A DNA stretch of 64,000 nucleotides from contig JAXRKN010000023.1 in assembly GCA_038502055.1 (NCBI GenBank), forward strand, positions 186,001 to 250,000. Direction: 5' to 3'. The translations under genes were made by a program, and so were the position numbers. This document shows positions 1-9,936 of the stretch, piece by piece. The stretch is from Tanytarsus gracilentus. Its lineage: Eukaryota > Arthropoda > Insecta > Diptera > Chironomidae. Within the stretch, counting starts at the first letter, position 1; each line of letters opens with the position of its first letter. Below the pieces are notes generated by a model. The model had not been told where the DNA came from. It ran no database searches and saw only the letters and a list, made by a program, of their open reading frames with translations.

Positions 1-80
1 TTTTTACTGTTTGCTTAATAGACGAAAATATAAGAAGTGATGTCTTGAATTGAATTTGGCCTCAGAGGGAAAATACTCAC

Positions 81-650
81 GTAATAAGGATCTTCAATAA
101 TTTTCTCTCGACCTTGTATGAATTCGCCAAGCATGTGAATGCGAGCTTTTTTGTCGATAGGAGCCATCTCTACCAGAGTCTCGAGTCTTATTCGTAAAAT
201 TTATGCCGTTAATTCTCTGCTTTATAGAAATGAAAGCAATAATTGTGACTTACTGTGTTGGTTCCATGCACAAAATGTAGTCATTTCTCGAGAAATCGAA
301 CATTTTGATCTAGTTCAGAGTGGAGAAAGAAAAACCGCTAATCAATACCATCCGCATAGTGAGGTCATTGCGCTTACTTGTCGAGATCCATTTGTAGCTT
401 CGAGATAATTTTCGGCGAGCACTCTGAGGGTCTGTCGATCGGGAAGCGAACCTTGATGATGCGACTCCACTTCCAGTCCCGCACTGCTCGTTCTCCATAA
501 AAATCGATTGAACTTTTTGTCGCAATATTTATCAGCGAGATGCCTGAAAATTGTCTCAGCCATTGGCGCTCGACACTCATCGCGACGCGATACAAACAAA
601 ACCTTCAATTCCCGCTTCTGGCGACTCGAATGAAATATTTCGACTGACAT
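81..650 (-). CDS. Low-molecular-weight phosphotyrosine phosphatase-like protein, catalytic Cys replaced; 3' end outside window
   Basis: This is a member of the LMW-PTP family, cytosolic phosphatases that normally dephosphorylate phosphotyrosine via a Cys-X5-Arg P-loop. Three coding exons are visible on the minus strand: 650-378, 309-254 and 186-81, joined in frame by 68 and 67 bp GT/AG introns; a donor (GTGAGT) after 81 shows that the last exon lies off the left edge. Exon 1 has the P-loop context VLFV-SRRDECR-APMAE, exon 2 has DYILCME, and exon 3 ends with the conserved IIEDPYY, which carries the general-acid Asp. What is odd is that the first P-loop residue, normally the nucleophilic Cys, is Ser (codon TCG), and the Leu-Gly-Asn-Ile that follow are also changed, while the P-loop Arg is kept. 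I infer a pseudoenzyme or substrate-trapping paralogue. The start ATG is the first in the open frame. Family assignment is very secure; activity is doubtful. Confidence 0.9.
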
Positions 651-1020
651 TTTTCTTCTTCCTGCCTTTTCGAGACGAGATAGATCTTAACAATTTAATT
701 GATGAATGTGAACTGTGAAATGCACTTGTTAATTTTTTTAATCGCGTGTGCTATTTTTGAGTGCTTCGTATAAGAAAGGGAAAGCTGTCGTGATGCTCAA
801 TGATAACTTTAGAACTCGTAAATCAGAGAGAAACTTTTTCCTCTCCTTCTCCACACTACAATGTTTTTCTTTCTCTCGCATTGTCTCGTAAACTTATAGT
901 TTTTCCTCTCATTGAAAGTGAATTTTTACTTTAAAATAAAATATATTAAAATTTTGATTATAACGATAACTTTTTAAAAAAAATTCGTTAAACTGAAATA
1001 AAATTCAAAAAAGATGGGTC
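651..1020. other. Intergenic spacer, nothing recognised
   Basis: AT-rich sequence upstream of the phosphatase start. I see no ORF, no clear TATA box and no repeat family member. It presumably contains the phosphatase promoter. Confidence 0.5.
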
Positions 1021-1420
1021 TGCAAACGGCGTTGCCATTTCCAATAGCTCCGCATAGATTGTCCCTACTCCGTTGCAATGGGAATTAGTGGCACTCTTGG
1101 TTAATCATGATGGACATTCCTCAAAAATCGTCAGTGTCAATCGATTCCTGATGAATGCGAGTTCAACGACATAATGAAGCCAAAGTTCTGAAAAAATGGA
1201 ATTAGTGGACTCCTGGCCGACCATGACGACATTCCTCAAAAATCTTCAATGTCAATCTTCCGATGCAAGCCAGTTCAACGACATACATGAAGCCATAGTT
1301 CTGAAAAAATGGACATTAGTGGCACTCCTGGCCGGCCATGTGGACATTCTTCAAAAATCGTCAGTTCCATTCGTTCCTGGTCAAATTACGAGTTCAACGA
1401 TACCGTTAATTTGTATAAAT
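1021..1420 (+). repeat. Three tandem copies of a ~115 bp unit related to the DINE-like family body
   Basis: Units begin at about 1081, 1198 and 1311 with GGA(A/C)ATTAGTGG and share the order GGCCATG, GGACATTC, CAAAAATC, then GAGTTCAACGA and ATGAAGCC. The same words (GAGTTCAACGATACC, ATGAAGCCATA, GAAAAATGGACATTA) occur once in the body of the full element at 7430-8262. I read this as a local amplification of part of that repeat family. Confidence 0.7.
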
Positions 1421-1963
1421 TTTTGCCGGCGCCTGGTCCAAAAAAAATACTTCTTGCACAACAGAACCAAAACCCCAGCACCCAAATCGCCGTGGATATG
1501 GCGTCTAGAGGAGAAGAAAAGGGAAAACTCTCACCCGGGCCTCTGTTTCGCCGTTTGTAGGGTTTGGCTGGCCTATCTTTGGTATAAGTTTTGGTATTGC
1601 ACAATGTAATGTCTTGGCACTAGGGGTCGAAAACAGGTTTTGGAAAAATCCAAAATTAATATATAGCGGAGCTATAATATATTCATAATTCGAGTATAAA
1701 GATAATGAAAAATAATTTCATGCAAAATTAAAAAAACCTGTTGAATGACTTTTTCCTGCTCACTCAATCTCGTTTGCTGGTAAAAATTTAATTGAATTCT
1801 CTCAAATGTCCAATATCAAACGCAAAAAGCGAAAGGCAAAAATATCAATTGAAAACCGATTGAGCTGGTGAAAAGCCACAAGAATGGAATGATTTTTTTG
1901 TTTATGTGACACATTTCGCCATTGTATGATAAAAATATTTCAACAATTTTCTTTTAATTGCAG
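1421..1963. other. Spacer or intron 5' of the YjbQ-like exons; possible old repeat
   Basis: The first 200 bp are unusually GC-rich for this window (1425-1620, with CGCCGTGG, CACCCGGGCC and similar words) and look like the remains of another repeat, though I recognise no family. The rest is AT-rich. I looked for the missing N-terminal exons of the downstream gene here and did not find them. Confidence 0.4.
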
Positions 1964-2494
1964 TTCTTCACACATCTGCGAGTCTAGCGCTAAATGAGAG
2001 TTGGGATCCAGATGTTAGGTAAGAATTTGAAATGAAAAAATGTCTTTTTGGTATGTAATAATTTTGAATTATTTCTTACAGAGACGATATGGAAATGATG
2101 TTAAATAAAATTGTGCCGGAAGGTTTACCTTATAGACATTCGTGTGAAGGACCTGACGATATGGTCAGTAATTATCGAGCTTAAAAAGCGTATATAAAAA
2201 CTTTATTTGAAGTTTTTTAAAAATTTTGTATTTTAAGCTTCATCTAATATATTATTTATTTTGTTTTATAAATTTTAGCCTGCTCACGTGAAAGCCTGCT
2301 TCCTTGGCAGTTCTCTGACAATCCCGATAACAGATGGCAAACTATCACTTGGAACGTGGCAGGGCGTTTGGCTTTGTGAACATCGAGATCATGCGGGTTC
2401 ACGCAAATTAGTAATAACACTAACCGGTTGTCTACGAGATTCAGCACGCAGTCCACTCTCGCCAGTATCACCAATTGCGAGTACCAGTAGCTAG
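1964..2494 (+). CDS. UPF0047/YjbQ family protein (secondary thiamine-phosphate synthase-like), 5' exons missing
   Basis: Three exons, 1964-2018, 2082-2163 and 2279-2494, join in frame across 63 and 115 bp introns with AG acceptors and GT donors. They encode the conserved body of the UPF0047/YjbQ family: HTSASLALNE, the CEGPDDMPAHVK block, then GSSLTIPITDGKLSLGTWQG and CEHRDHAGSRKLVITLTG. E. coli YjbQ has been credited with weak thiamine-phosphate synthase activity; the role in insects is not settled. After the family core comes a Ser/Pro-rich tail of about 20 residues ending in STSS. The first exon starts in phase (TT before the Leu codon), so at least one upstream exon must supply roughly 45 N-terminal residues (W..., RG.H, F..G motifs). 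None is visible between 651 and 1963, where repeats lie, so the gene either starts beyond the window across the phosphatase locus or is 5'-truncated. Confidence 0.85.
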
Positions 2495-5400
2495 GGAAAA
2501 TCGCGTTCAGCCCGCGAGAGTCGGTAATGAAATTGGGCTGAACGTTAAGTTCAAAATAAATAATTCTAATTACGAAAAAATTATTGAATTGCATCGCAAT
2601 TGCGTTGAAATTTTTTTTCCACACACAAAACACATTCACCATTTTTTTCTTAAAATGAAAATTCACTGTCAGTGCGTAATGAAAAACTTATTATGAGATA
2701 ATAAAATGATAAAACTATTGAAATATCCAAGAAAAAAATGCACACACAATAAACAATAACAATTATTTTATTATATAAAAAAAGATTATATGAGAAAGTT
2801 TTTGTGGTAATTTGAAAGTCGCGTCCTCGTAATAAAAAGCCATGATAATGAAAATTTATACAAAACACCTATATTCAATTGTAGCATCAAATGCAAATGA
2901 CGTGGCATGAAAATATATGATGTTTCATTTCTCTCCCTAAAAAAGATGAAAATTGTGAGTAATTGTTGATAAATATTTCGAACATAAACACAATAATTTC
3001 GCTAAAACGATTTTTCTGTTTTTTAATGTGCGATGAAATCAAATAAAAACTCTTTGGTGAAAAACACTTTCTTAAGAGTAAAAACAAATAACATCAAAAA
3101 CTAGCAATAGAAAATGAAATAAAATGGCTAAATTTAGTTTAAACTGGGAGCACTGTTTTCCTTTGAGTAGATTTTAAAAAAATTAAAATAAATTTATACG
3201 GAACTTTTTGGTTTTAAATTTTTTTATCGCATTTATAGTTAAATTTATTTTCGTAAAATCTTGAATATTTAAAAATTAATCAAAGGAAGAAAGTGAAAAT
3301 TAAAACGACTCTCTATGGTAAATTTTATGCCTCTAAAATTAACTTCCTTAAATATTGCTATGAGGGAAAAATTGGTGAAATTATTGAAAAGAAAAAAACT
3401 AAATAATTATTAAGCGAGAAAATTTTGCAAATTATAATCTAAAAAAATAAAAAATACTTTAAGCTTTAAGCATAAACACACGCATCTAATTCTAAGGTTG
3501 TAGATGACAAAAAATATTTTTTTTTGCGAAAAAAAAACTTCCTAGTTATGGAAAACAAATGATTTTTTCTTATGCTTAAATTGAAGAGTCAAAGAAGAAA
3601 ATGCCACCAAATTCTTTTAATCCCTCCCTCCTTTCTGGTGAAAAATATCGCTATAATAAAAAAAAATATTTCGATAATAAACTGTACTCGGTGAGCGTCA
3701 AAGAGTCTAAGTTTTAAAGCGCGTTATAATGTGATTTATCGTTATATAAAGGGAAATTATACAAAAGGAAGAAATAAATTGTAAATGATGTCTCAAATGC
3801 ACAAAATATCGCATGATCATTAAGGAAAAAAACGTCTACACATTTTCTCCATTGAATAAATGATGTCGAGTGATGGTTGGATGGCACATTATCTTTGAAT
3901 ATTGTGTACAGTGTTAGGAATATTGTAAAATTTTACATTTAAATTTTTTCTTGCATTTTTTTGATAAATAGAATAGGAATGAGATTTACCTGAAAAGAGC
4001 TTTAATCACTTAATGTAAATATAAATGAAAGTATAATTTAAATTGAGAAACGTCCAAAAAATGATGAACTTTCCTTTTTGTATACGAAGCTTTTTCATCC
4101 CAAAGGCCATGTGCCATGTAATCTCAAAACACACGCTCAACAATAGATTTACTCTTCTGTTGAGAGCAAAATAAATAGCGAATAGTCACAGTAGAGAAAA
4201 ATGTAACGGAAATAACCGCTTTAAATCAGCTGTTAGGCTTTTGGAGTTTTTTTTAGATCTAACAAAAGATTGAATGGGATGAAATTGAGTTTTGAGAATT
4301 TTCCCAAAATGAACTAGTTTTAATCTTAACTTTTTGATTAAAATTTCAATATGATTGAAAAAATTTTTGGTTAAAATTAAATTTTTATTAACAAATAATT
4401 TTATTAATTTTAAAAAAGAATTTAAAAGTCCGTTAAACTATTAAATGTTGAAATTTAAATAAACCTAACTCAACTCAACGCAAACTCAATTTTACCTCCC
4501 ACCAAATTTAGAGCATCACTGTTCCGATCTCATCGCTTATTTCCTTTCCGACCTAGAAAATAGACAGAACTGAGAAGCAATTTACGCTCTCAAATAGCAA
4601 ACTTACATTTTCCTCTCTCTCTGATAACAACACAAAGTCCAGCCAAAAAATAATATAAAATAGTGAAAAACTAGAGAAGCTTTTTGATATAGAAACGAAA
4701 ATAAATGCCATCCAACATTTACTGATTTATGTAGCAATGTTTTTTTTTAAACGCCTCTTTAAAGTTTCATAGGAAAGATTTTTAGGAGGAAATATCTTCG
4801 TCACATCATCAGAGCATGGAAAATTTTTTAATTCATATTTTTGGGCAGTATTTAACTTGCTTTAAAATGAACAGTAAAGAAAAATACGTATTTCTCGATA
4901 GCGATGTACTTGAATGAGTTGAATGACTTTGAGAAATCATCTTATATATCAAAAATGAGCCTAAGTTACCTCACCGTGCAGTTTTGAATTATGTTTTTTA
5001 AAATTTCACGAAAACTTCAAAATTTTAGTTTTAGTAGGAATTAAAAAAATTGACCAAGTGAAGAATTTAGTATTAAAAACTTTTTTCCTTTTCACTCTCT
5101 CGCTTTATATTTAGGAAGGTCTATTACTACATGCAATTGCTGTAAATAGGACGATCAATGAAAAAATTTGCAAATTGCATAATGTTGTACTTATGAAGAG
5201 AAATTTTCATAAATAATTCACTGCCATGTACACACACGATGAACATTATTCTAAATTTTATTTTTTTTCACACATTCTTTCCATTGGAATTTAATTAGAT
5301 TGAATGAGCGTATGTAACGTTAACAGCGTGGCGATACAACTTTTGAAGTAAACTTTTATTTCTTGGGGAATTTAATTACATTTTTGATTTTTTTAAAAGA

Positions 5401-7429
5401 TTGAGTTATTAGTGATGGTTGAATTTTTGCAATGCTGATTGACTGTTTGATGACATTGAGGGAGCCACTAAATTTAATTAAAATTTCTAACAAATTTATT
5501 TCAATCAAATAGATGAATAGAGAGTAAAAAAAATTAAAAATGCACGAGGCGCGAGAGTGAGAATTGGATTAGGAGACAAATAATAGCAAAAAATAGAAAT
5601 TTAAGTAAAATTCACACACGATTTAAAAACCCCGAGATAAAAATTAGTTTCACAAAAAAGTTATGGAGAAAAGAAAAATTGACAATATGTAAATAGGACG
5701 ACAAAAGTAAAAAATACGACAAAAAATCATAAATGTTAAGAACACTCCATAGTTAAAGGAAAGAAATCTTATTAAAAAAGTTTTCTTTTGTGTTTTTTCC
5801 CCTTTTTTACAACAATTTTTCCGTTATCAACCTTATGTTAGAAGAGAAAATTTTAATGTTTGACAAAGTAAATATTGTCGAAGTTTTTTTTCTTTTACTT
5901 TAAAAAAGAGAAATTGAGATCGAGAGATGAAGGATATTTGATTGTTGATTGTTAACTTTTTAATTTTTAAGTGTTACCCATGCAACAATTTGCGTGAGTC
6001 AACAATTGAAAGGAAATTTTATCGTGAGATTAAATATTTTCGTTACAACTTCAATTGACTCACTAACCCGTATTTGATCAAAATGTGTAGTAAAAATATT
6101 TTTTCAAAATATATGCGAAAAATTGATGTAAGAGAGTTAAAATAATTTTTCTTACCAGCGATGAAAAAGTCAGTTGAACGTGTTACGTTTTATCGCATAA
6201 AACATGAAATTATTGTGTTATTCGATTACTTGCGGTTAAGTCACCTTATTTGCCTTTTGATAAATAAAAAAAAACTTGTATAATGAATACAAATTATGTA
6301 AGTTTATATAGCAATAAAATACAATACACCCAAAGGCACACTTAAGATAAATAAAAAAATACTAAACTAAGTTTAAAGTAATTATTACGATGAAGGAATT
6401 AATTGAGAGAGTACGAAAATAAAGGTAATATTTTTTATCCTTTTTTTTGCTATTTGACAGCATAAAGTCCAATCCTTATAAAAAAGGCACAAAAAAATTT
6501 ATTGTACAGCCAATAACTAAAGAAAAAGTCATTAATTAATTTTCCTTGCATTAGTTAAAAGTAGTTGCACACAACATTAAAGTCTATTATGAAAAAGAAT
6601 AAATTATATAGAAAGCGAAATGACGGACGGAGGAAATGTATGATTTTGTTTTAGTGGTGCAATATTTTTAACTGTTTTAAATTTTTTTGAGGTGATTTTT
6701 CTCTGAAAGAATTGTCCAACTATTTCAGATTATTCCTTTTTTAATAAAAAGAGAAGTAAACAACTAACTCAACTCTGCTCGTAGTTTTGACGTGCATCAC
6801 ACTTTCGTCTTCCTAATGATTTCTTAAAATTATTGAAAAAAAATTTCGGGTAAAATACATCGAATTTCCCTTTTCTTATTTTAATAATCAACAAAAATTT
6901 CTCAATGCATTTTTTGGATAATGCTGTTTCTAAAAAATATATTAATTATAGTTATCTTCTTCTCTTCAAAATTTCACAGTTTTTTAAGAAAAATCGTCAA
7001 AAAAGTATTTTTGAATTTCTATATATAATTATAAAATATTGAAAATAAAAATGCAATTTATTTTTCTGCTGATGGTGGGAAATGTGGTGTAAGTCATAAA
7101 TTATCGACACACGATTAAGTATCAATAAAATAGTGAATTTTTCTAAAAAAAAAAAGAAAAGGAAACAAAAAAATCCAAAAAAATCTCGCTGCCATTAAAA
7201 ACTAGTAAAGAAAATATCTTAGCATAAAATTAATGATTAATCAAAAGAGAAAACATAAAGTTCACTAAACACACATAAACACGACACAAACACACTACTG
7301 GAGCTAAGGACAAGATCACATATTCACTTAACTCTTTTCCTTTTCACTCACAATTTTTCCCAACAAAATGAGAAGCAAAGAAAAATTTTACTGTTTAGAA
7401 AGCTCGAAAAAAATATTTGCAAAGTAAGA
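2495..7429. other. Long AT-rich non-coding stretch
   Basis: About 4.9 kb with many A-runs on the plus strand and only short chance ORFs. I see no splice-supported exons, RNA genes or recognisable repeats. Confidence 0.5.
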
Positions 7430-8262
7430 AAAATGTTTCAAAACCCACACGTGGGTGTTGCCGCGTAACCCACTTGTAACAGATCAGTATTGAAAATGTA
7501 ACATGGTTAAGTCTATTAAGAAGCAAAAGAGAAGCCTAATGGAAAATATTTTTGGAAAGCTGAAAGGGAAGCATAAGGAAATATTTTTTTGGAAATTATT
7601 TGCACTATGTTCCATTTTCACTGTTTTCCATTATGTTTTTTTTCCAATGTGTATCATTATTTCTATTTGGCTCAATTGTTACATTTCCCATTGTTTTCAT
7701 TTTCCACCATGTTCTATTTTCCATTGTGTTCCATTTTCCATTGTGTTCCATTTTCCATCATGTTCCATTTTCCACCATGTTTCATTTTCCACAGTGTTCC
7801 ATTTTCCACTATGTTCCATTTTCCACTGTATTCCACTTTCCACTGTGTTTCATTTTCCACAGTGTTCCATTTTCCACCATGTTTCATTTTCCCCTGTGTT
7901 CCATTTTCTACTGTGTTCCACTTTCCACTGTGTTTCATTTTCCACAATGTTCCATTTCCACAGTGTTCCATTTTCAGATCCATGCAAATCGATTTCTGGT
8001 CCAATCCCGAGTTCAACGATACCCATGAAGCCATATAAGATAAAATTTGTATGAAAAATGGACATTATGGCGGTCCATGGCACGACCTGTGGTCATGACC
8101 CAAAAAATTCCTAAAATGGGCTAATATAGACCCCAAGACCTATCATCTGGCGAAAACCCGAAGTCTCTAGCTGGTCCAGGGGCCGAGATCTCACTGGAAC
8201 AGACAGACAGACGGAATCACGAGCATATAAGCGTTACCACACCTTGTGTGGGTTACGCTAAA
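7430..8262 (+). mobile_element. Full-length DINE-1/mini-me-like (Helentron-type) non-autonomous element
   Basis: The head (7430-7493) has AACCCACACGTGGG followed by GCCGCGTAACCCACTTG. The tail (about 8060-8262) has CTGGCGAAAACCCGAAG, a GACA/GACG run and a terminal hairpin GCGTTACCACAC-CTT-GTGTGGGTTACGC directly followed by CTAAAA. The 11-mer GCGTAACCCAC near the 5' end recurs inverted near the 3' end (GTGGGTTACGC). Between head and tail lie variable minisatellites. Subterminal inverted repeats, central tandem repeats, a (GTCY)n tract and a 3' hairpin are the known layout of DINE-1/mini-me elements, non-autonomous Helentrons of flies. Other copies in this window: 28279-28757 and 53488-53981, with fragments at 9884, 15236, 25720, 43913 and 63018. 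The family naming is inference; repetition and layout are seen directly. Confidence 0.75.
7688..7976 (+). repeat. 17-bp minisatellite inside the DINE-like element
   Basis: Roughly 16 imperfect copies of a unit close to GTTCCATTTTCCACTGT. The period of 17 is not a multiple of three and no phase has a stop, so all three frames stay open and give spurious Phe/His/Pro/Cys-rich reading frames. A shorter, more decayed array of the same unit is in the copy at 28279. Confidence 0.9.
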
Positions 8263-9112
8263 AAATTAGTTATTGACACTTTGAATAAATGATGAAAGCG
8301 TAAAAAAGTTTTAGAATTAAAAAAAACAAGAAAAAATTATAATCTATTAAAGAAATCGAGAAAAAGACATTCATCGAGAAAGGACAAAGGACATCGGTGA
8401 AAGGTTAAAAAGACACAATGGAAAATATTCAAATTGTTTTTGTAATCTAATTAATTCCAAAAATAAAGTTTTGAAAAACTTTAGTGCGCATTTAAGAGAA
8501 AATTATTAAGAAATTTTCCAATCCCCACTTTTTCACACACACACGCGGATTATAATTTTAAAAAAATTATTAAATAATTACGAGAATAATTATGTCCTTT
8601 CTCGAGGAAAGCAAAAAAGCATTATAGAATATAAAAAATAAAAAATAGATTCACACTCACAAGTGTTTATTAAAAAACCAAGAAAAATTTATGAAAAATA
8701 TGATGAAAATAAAATTAATATTCATTAAAAAATGAAGATGTTTTTTATTTAGTTTTCTTTTCTTTCATTTTTTTTCAGGATAAACGAAGTGATCGTATCA
8801 AATTTAAAATAAATTTTCTTAAAAAATAAAGCAGAAACGTATTTGAAAAATTTAAATATTTCGAGGGTTTACCAAAGGTACTTGAATATCAAAAAATTGA
8901 TTATTTAAAGTTTAGATCCTCCATTTGATTTGATTGATTATTTTTAAAGATTTTAATTCTATAGACAGACCTGTCGATTGATCGTTTAGAAATAATTCTA
9001 ACTTTTGTAACTACGCCGCTTAAAAAATCGACGGCGTAAAACCGCTTGAAAAAAAAATACTCAAACCAGCCGATTCGAATCGATTTAAAATAATTTAAAA
9101 AAATAGGTTAAA
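8263..9112. other. Non-coding stretch and LSm4 upstream region
   Basis: AT-rich DNA without ORFs. Just before LSm4 (about 9013-9038) there is an inverted repeat TACGCCG / CGGCGTA separated by about 12 bp, followed by TTCGAATCGATTT near 9074. These could be promoter elements of LSm4; no TATA box is evident. Confidence 0.4.
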
Positions 9113-9713
9113 ATGGTAAGAAATCATTAGCTAAGTCATTCTTAAAATCAATAAGTCGCCAATCTTTAATTTTAGCTTCCTTTATCGCTCTTGAAAACAG
9201 CTCAGTCGCATCCGATGGTGAGCATCGTATATAATTTTTGTTTACAGAATAATATTTTTGAATTTTTAGCTCGTTGAGCTCAAGAATGGAGAAACTTACA
9301 ATGGACATTTAGTTAGCTGCGACACCTGGATGAACATTAATCTACGTGAGGTCATTTGCACATCAAAAGTAAGTTTTTAAATTTAAAAGATCCAGCTAAC
9401 TGGATTCTCATCTCAATTAATTTTTAAGGATGGCGACAAGTTTTGGCGTATGAGTGAGTGCTACATTCGTGGAAGTACCATCAAATATCTCAGAATCCCA
9501 GACGAAGTAATTGATCTCGTTAAGGAAGATGTTCAGGCTAAAGCTCGCAGTCGACAGCAAAACAACAACCAACAGCAAAATCGCAACAATAATCAGCAAA
9601 ATAAGAATTTCGGCAACAAAAATCGAACTAATCAACCGCATCAACAGAATCAGCATCAGCAGAATCGCAATCGCCCTAATCAGGGAAATGCACCACCTAA
9701 CAAGCCACAATAA
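9113..9713 (+). CDS. LSm4: U6 snRNA-associated Sm-like protein LSm4, complete
   Basis: LSm4 is a subunit of the LSm1-7 ring (mRNA decapping, P bodies) and the LSm2-8 ring (U6 snRNA in the nucleus). The gene is complete in four exons: 9113-9115 (only the ATG), 9176-9217, 9270-9368 and 9429-9713, with introns of 60, 52 and 60 bp, giving 142 residues. The Sm fold is nearly identical to other animals: LPLSLLKTAQSHPM, ELKNGETYNGHLVSCDTWMN, then WRMSECYIRGSTIKYLRIPD. The first coding exon of one codon is supported by ATG followed by GTAAGA and by the AG before CTTCCT. Oddly, the C-terminal tail after about residue 90 is Asn/Gln-rich (runs such as QQNNNQQQNRNNNQQ) rather than the RGG-type tail of human LSM4; it recalls the Q/N-rich tail of yeast Lsm4 that promotes P-body assembly. 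Confidence 0.97.
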
Positions 9714-9810
9714 ATGAATAAATTCTTCTTGTGTCTTAATTTCAAATCATTTGATGCTTTAAAGCATTTTTTTTATTTTTGATGTTTTAAGTTAAGAAAA
9801 TACACAATTT

Positions 9811-9936
9811 CAAGGGCTGAGAACGCATACGAATGTGGCTCCTTAAAAGTCTTACAGTGCTCCGCATGTCTTCCATAGGAGATTTGAAGCCAAAAGGAAG
9901 CCAATACTGATCTGTTACAAGTGGGTTACACGGCTT
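9811..9936 (-). repeat. Two repeat fragments: hAT-type TIR and DINE-like head
   Basis: At 9811-9823 stands CAAGGGCTGAGAA, identical to the terminal inverted repeat of the element at 29588-31135, followed by unrelated sequence. At 9884-9936 the minus strand carries the DINE-like head (GTGTAACCCACTTGTAACAG, then AGTATTGGCTTCC). Both look like truncated ends left by nested or decayed insertions. Confidence 0.6.

Noticed and set aside
7503..8054. Open frame of 183 codons, with 149 and 142 codons in the other frames
   Set aside because: All three arise from the stop-free 17-bp minisatellite in a mobile element; no start context, splice site or family resemblance.
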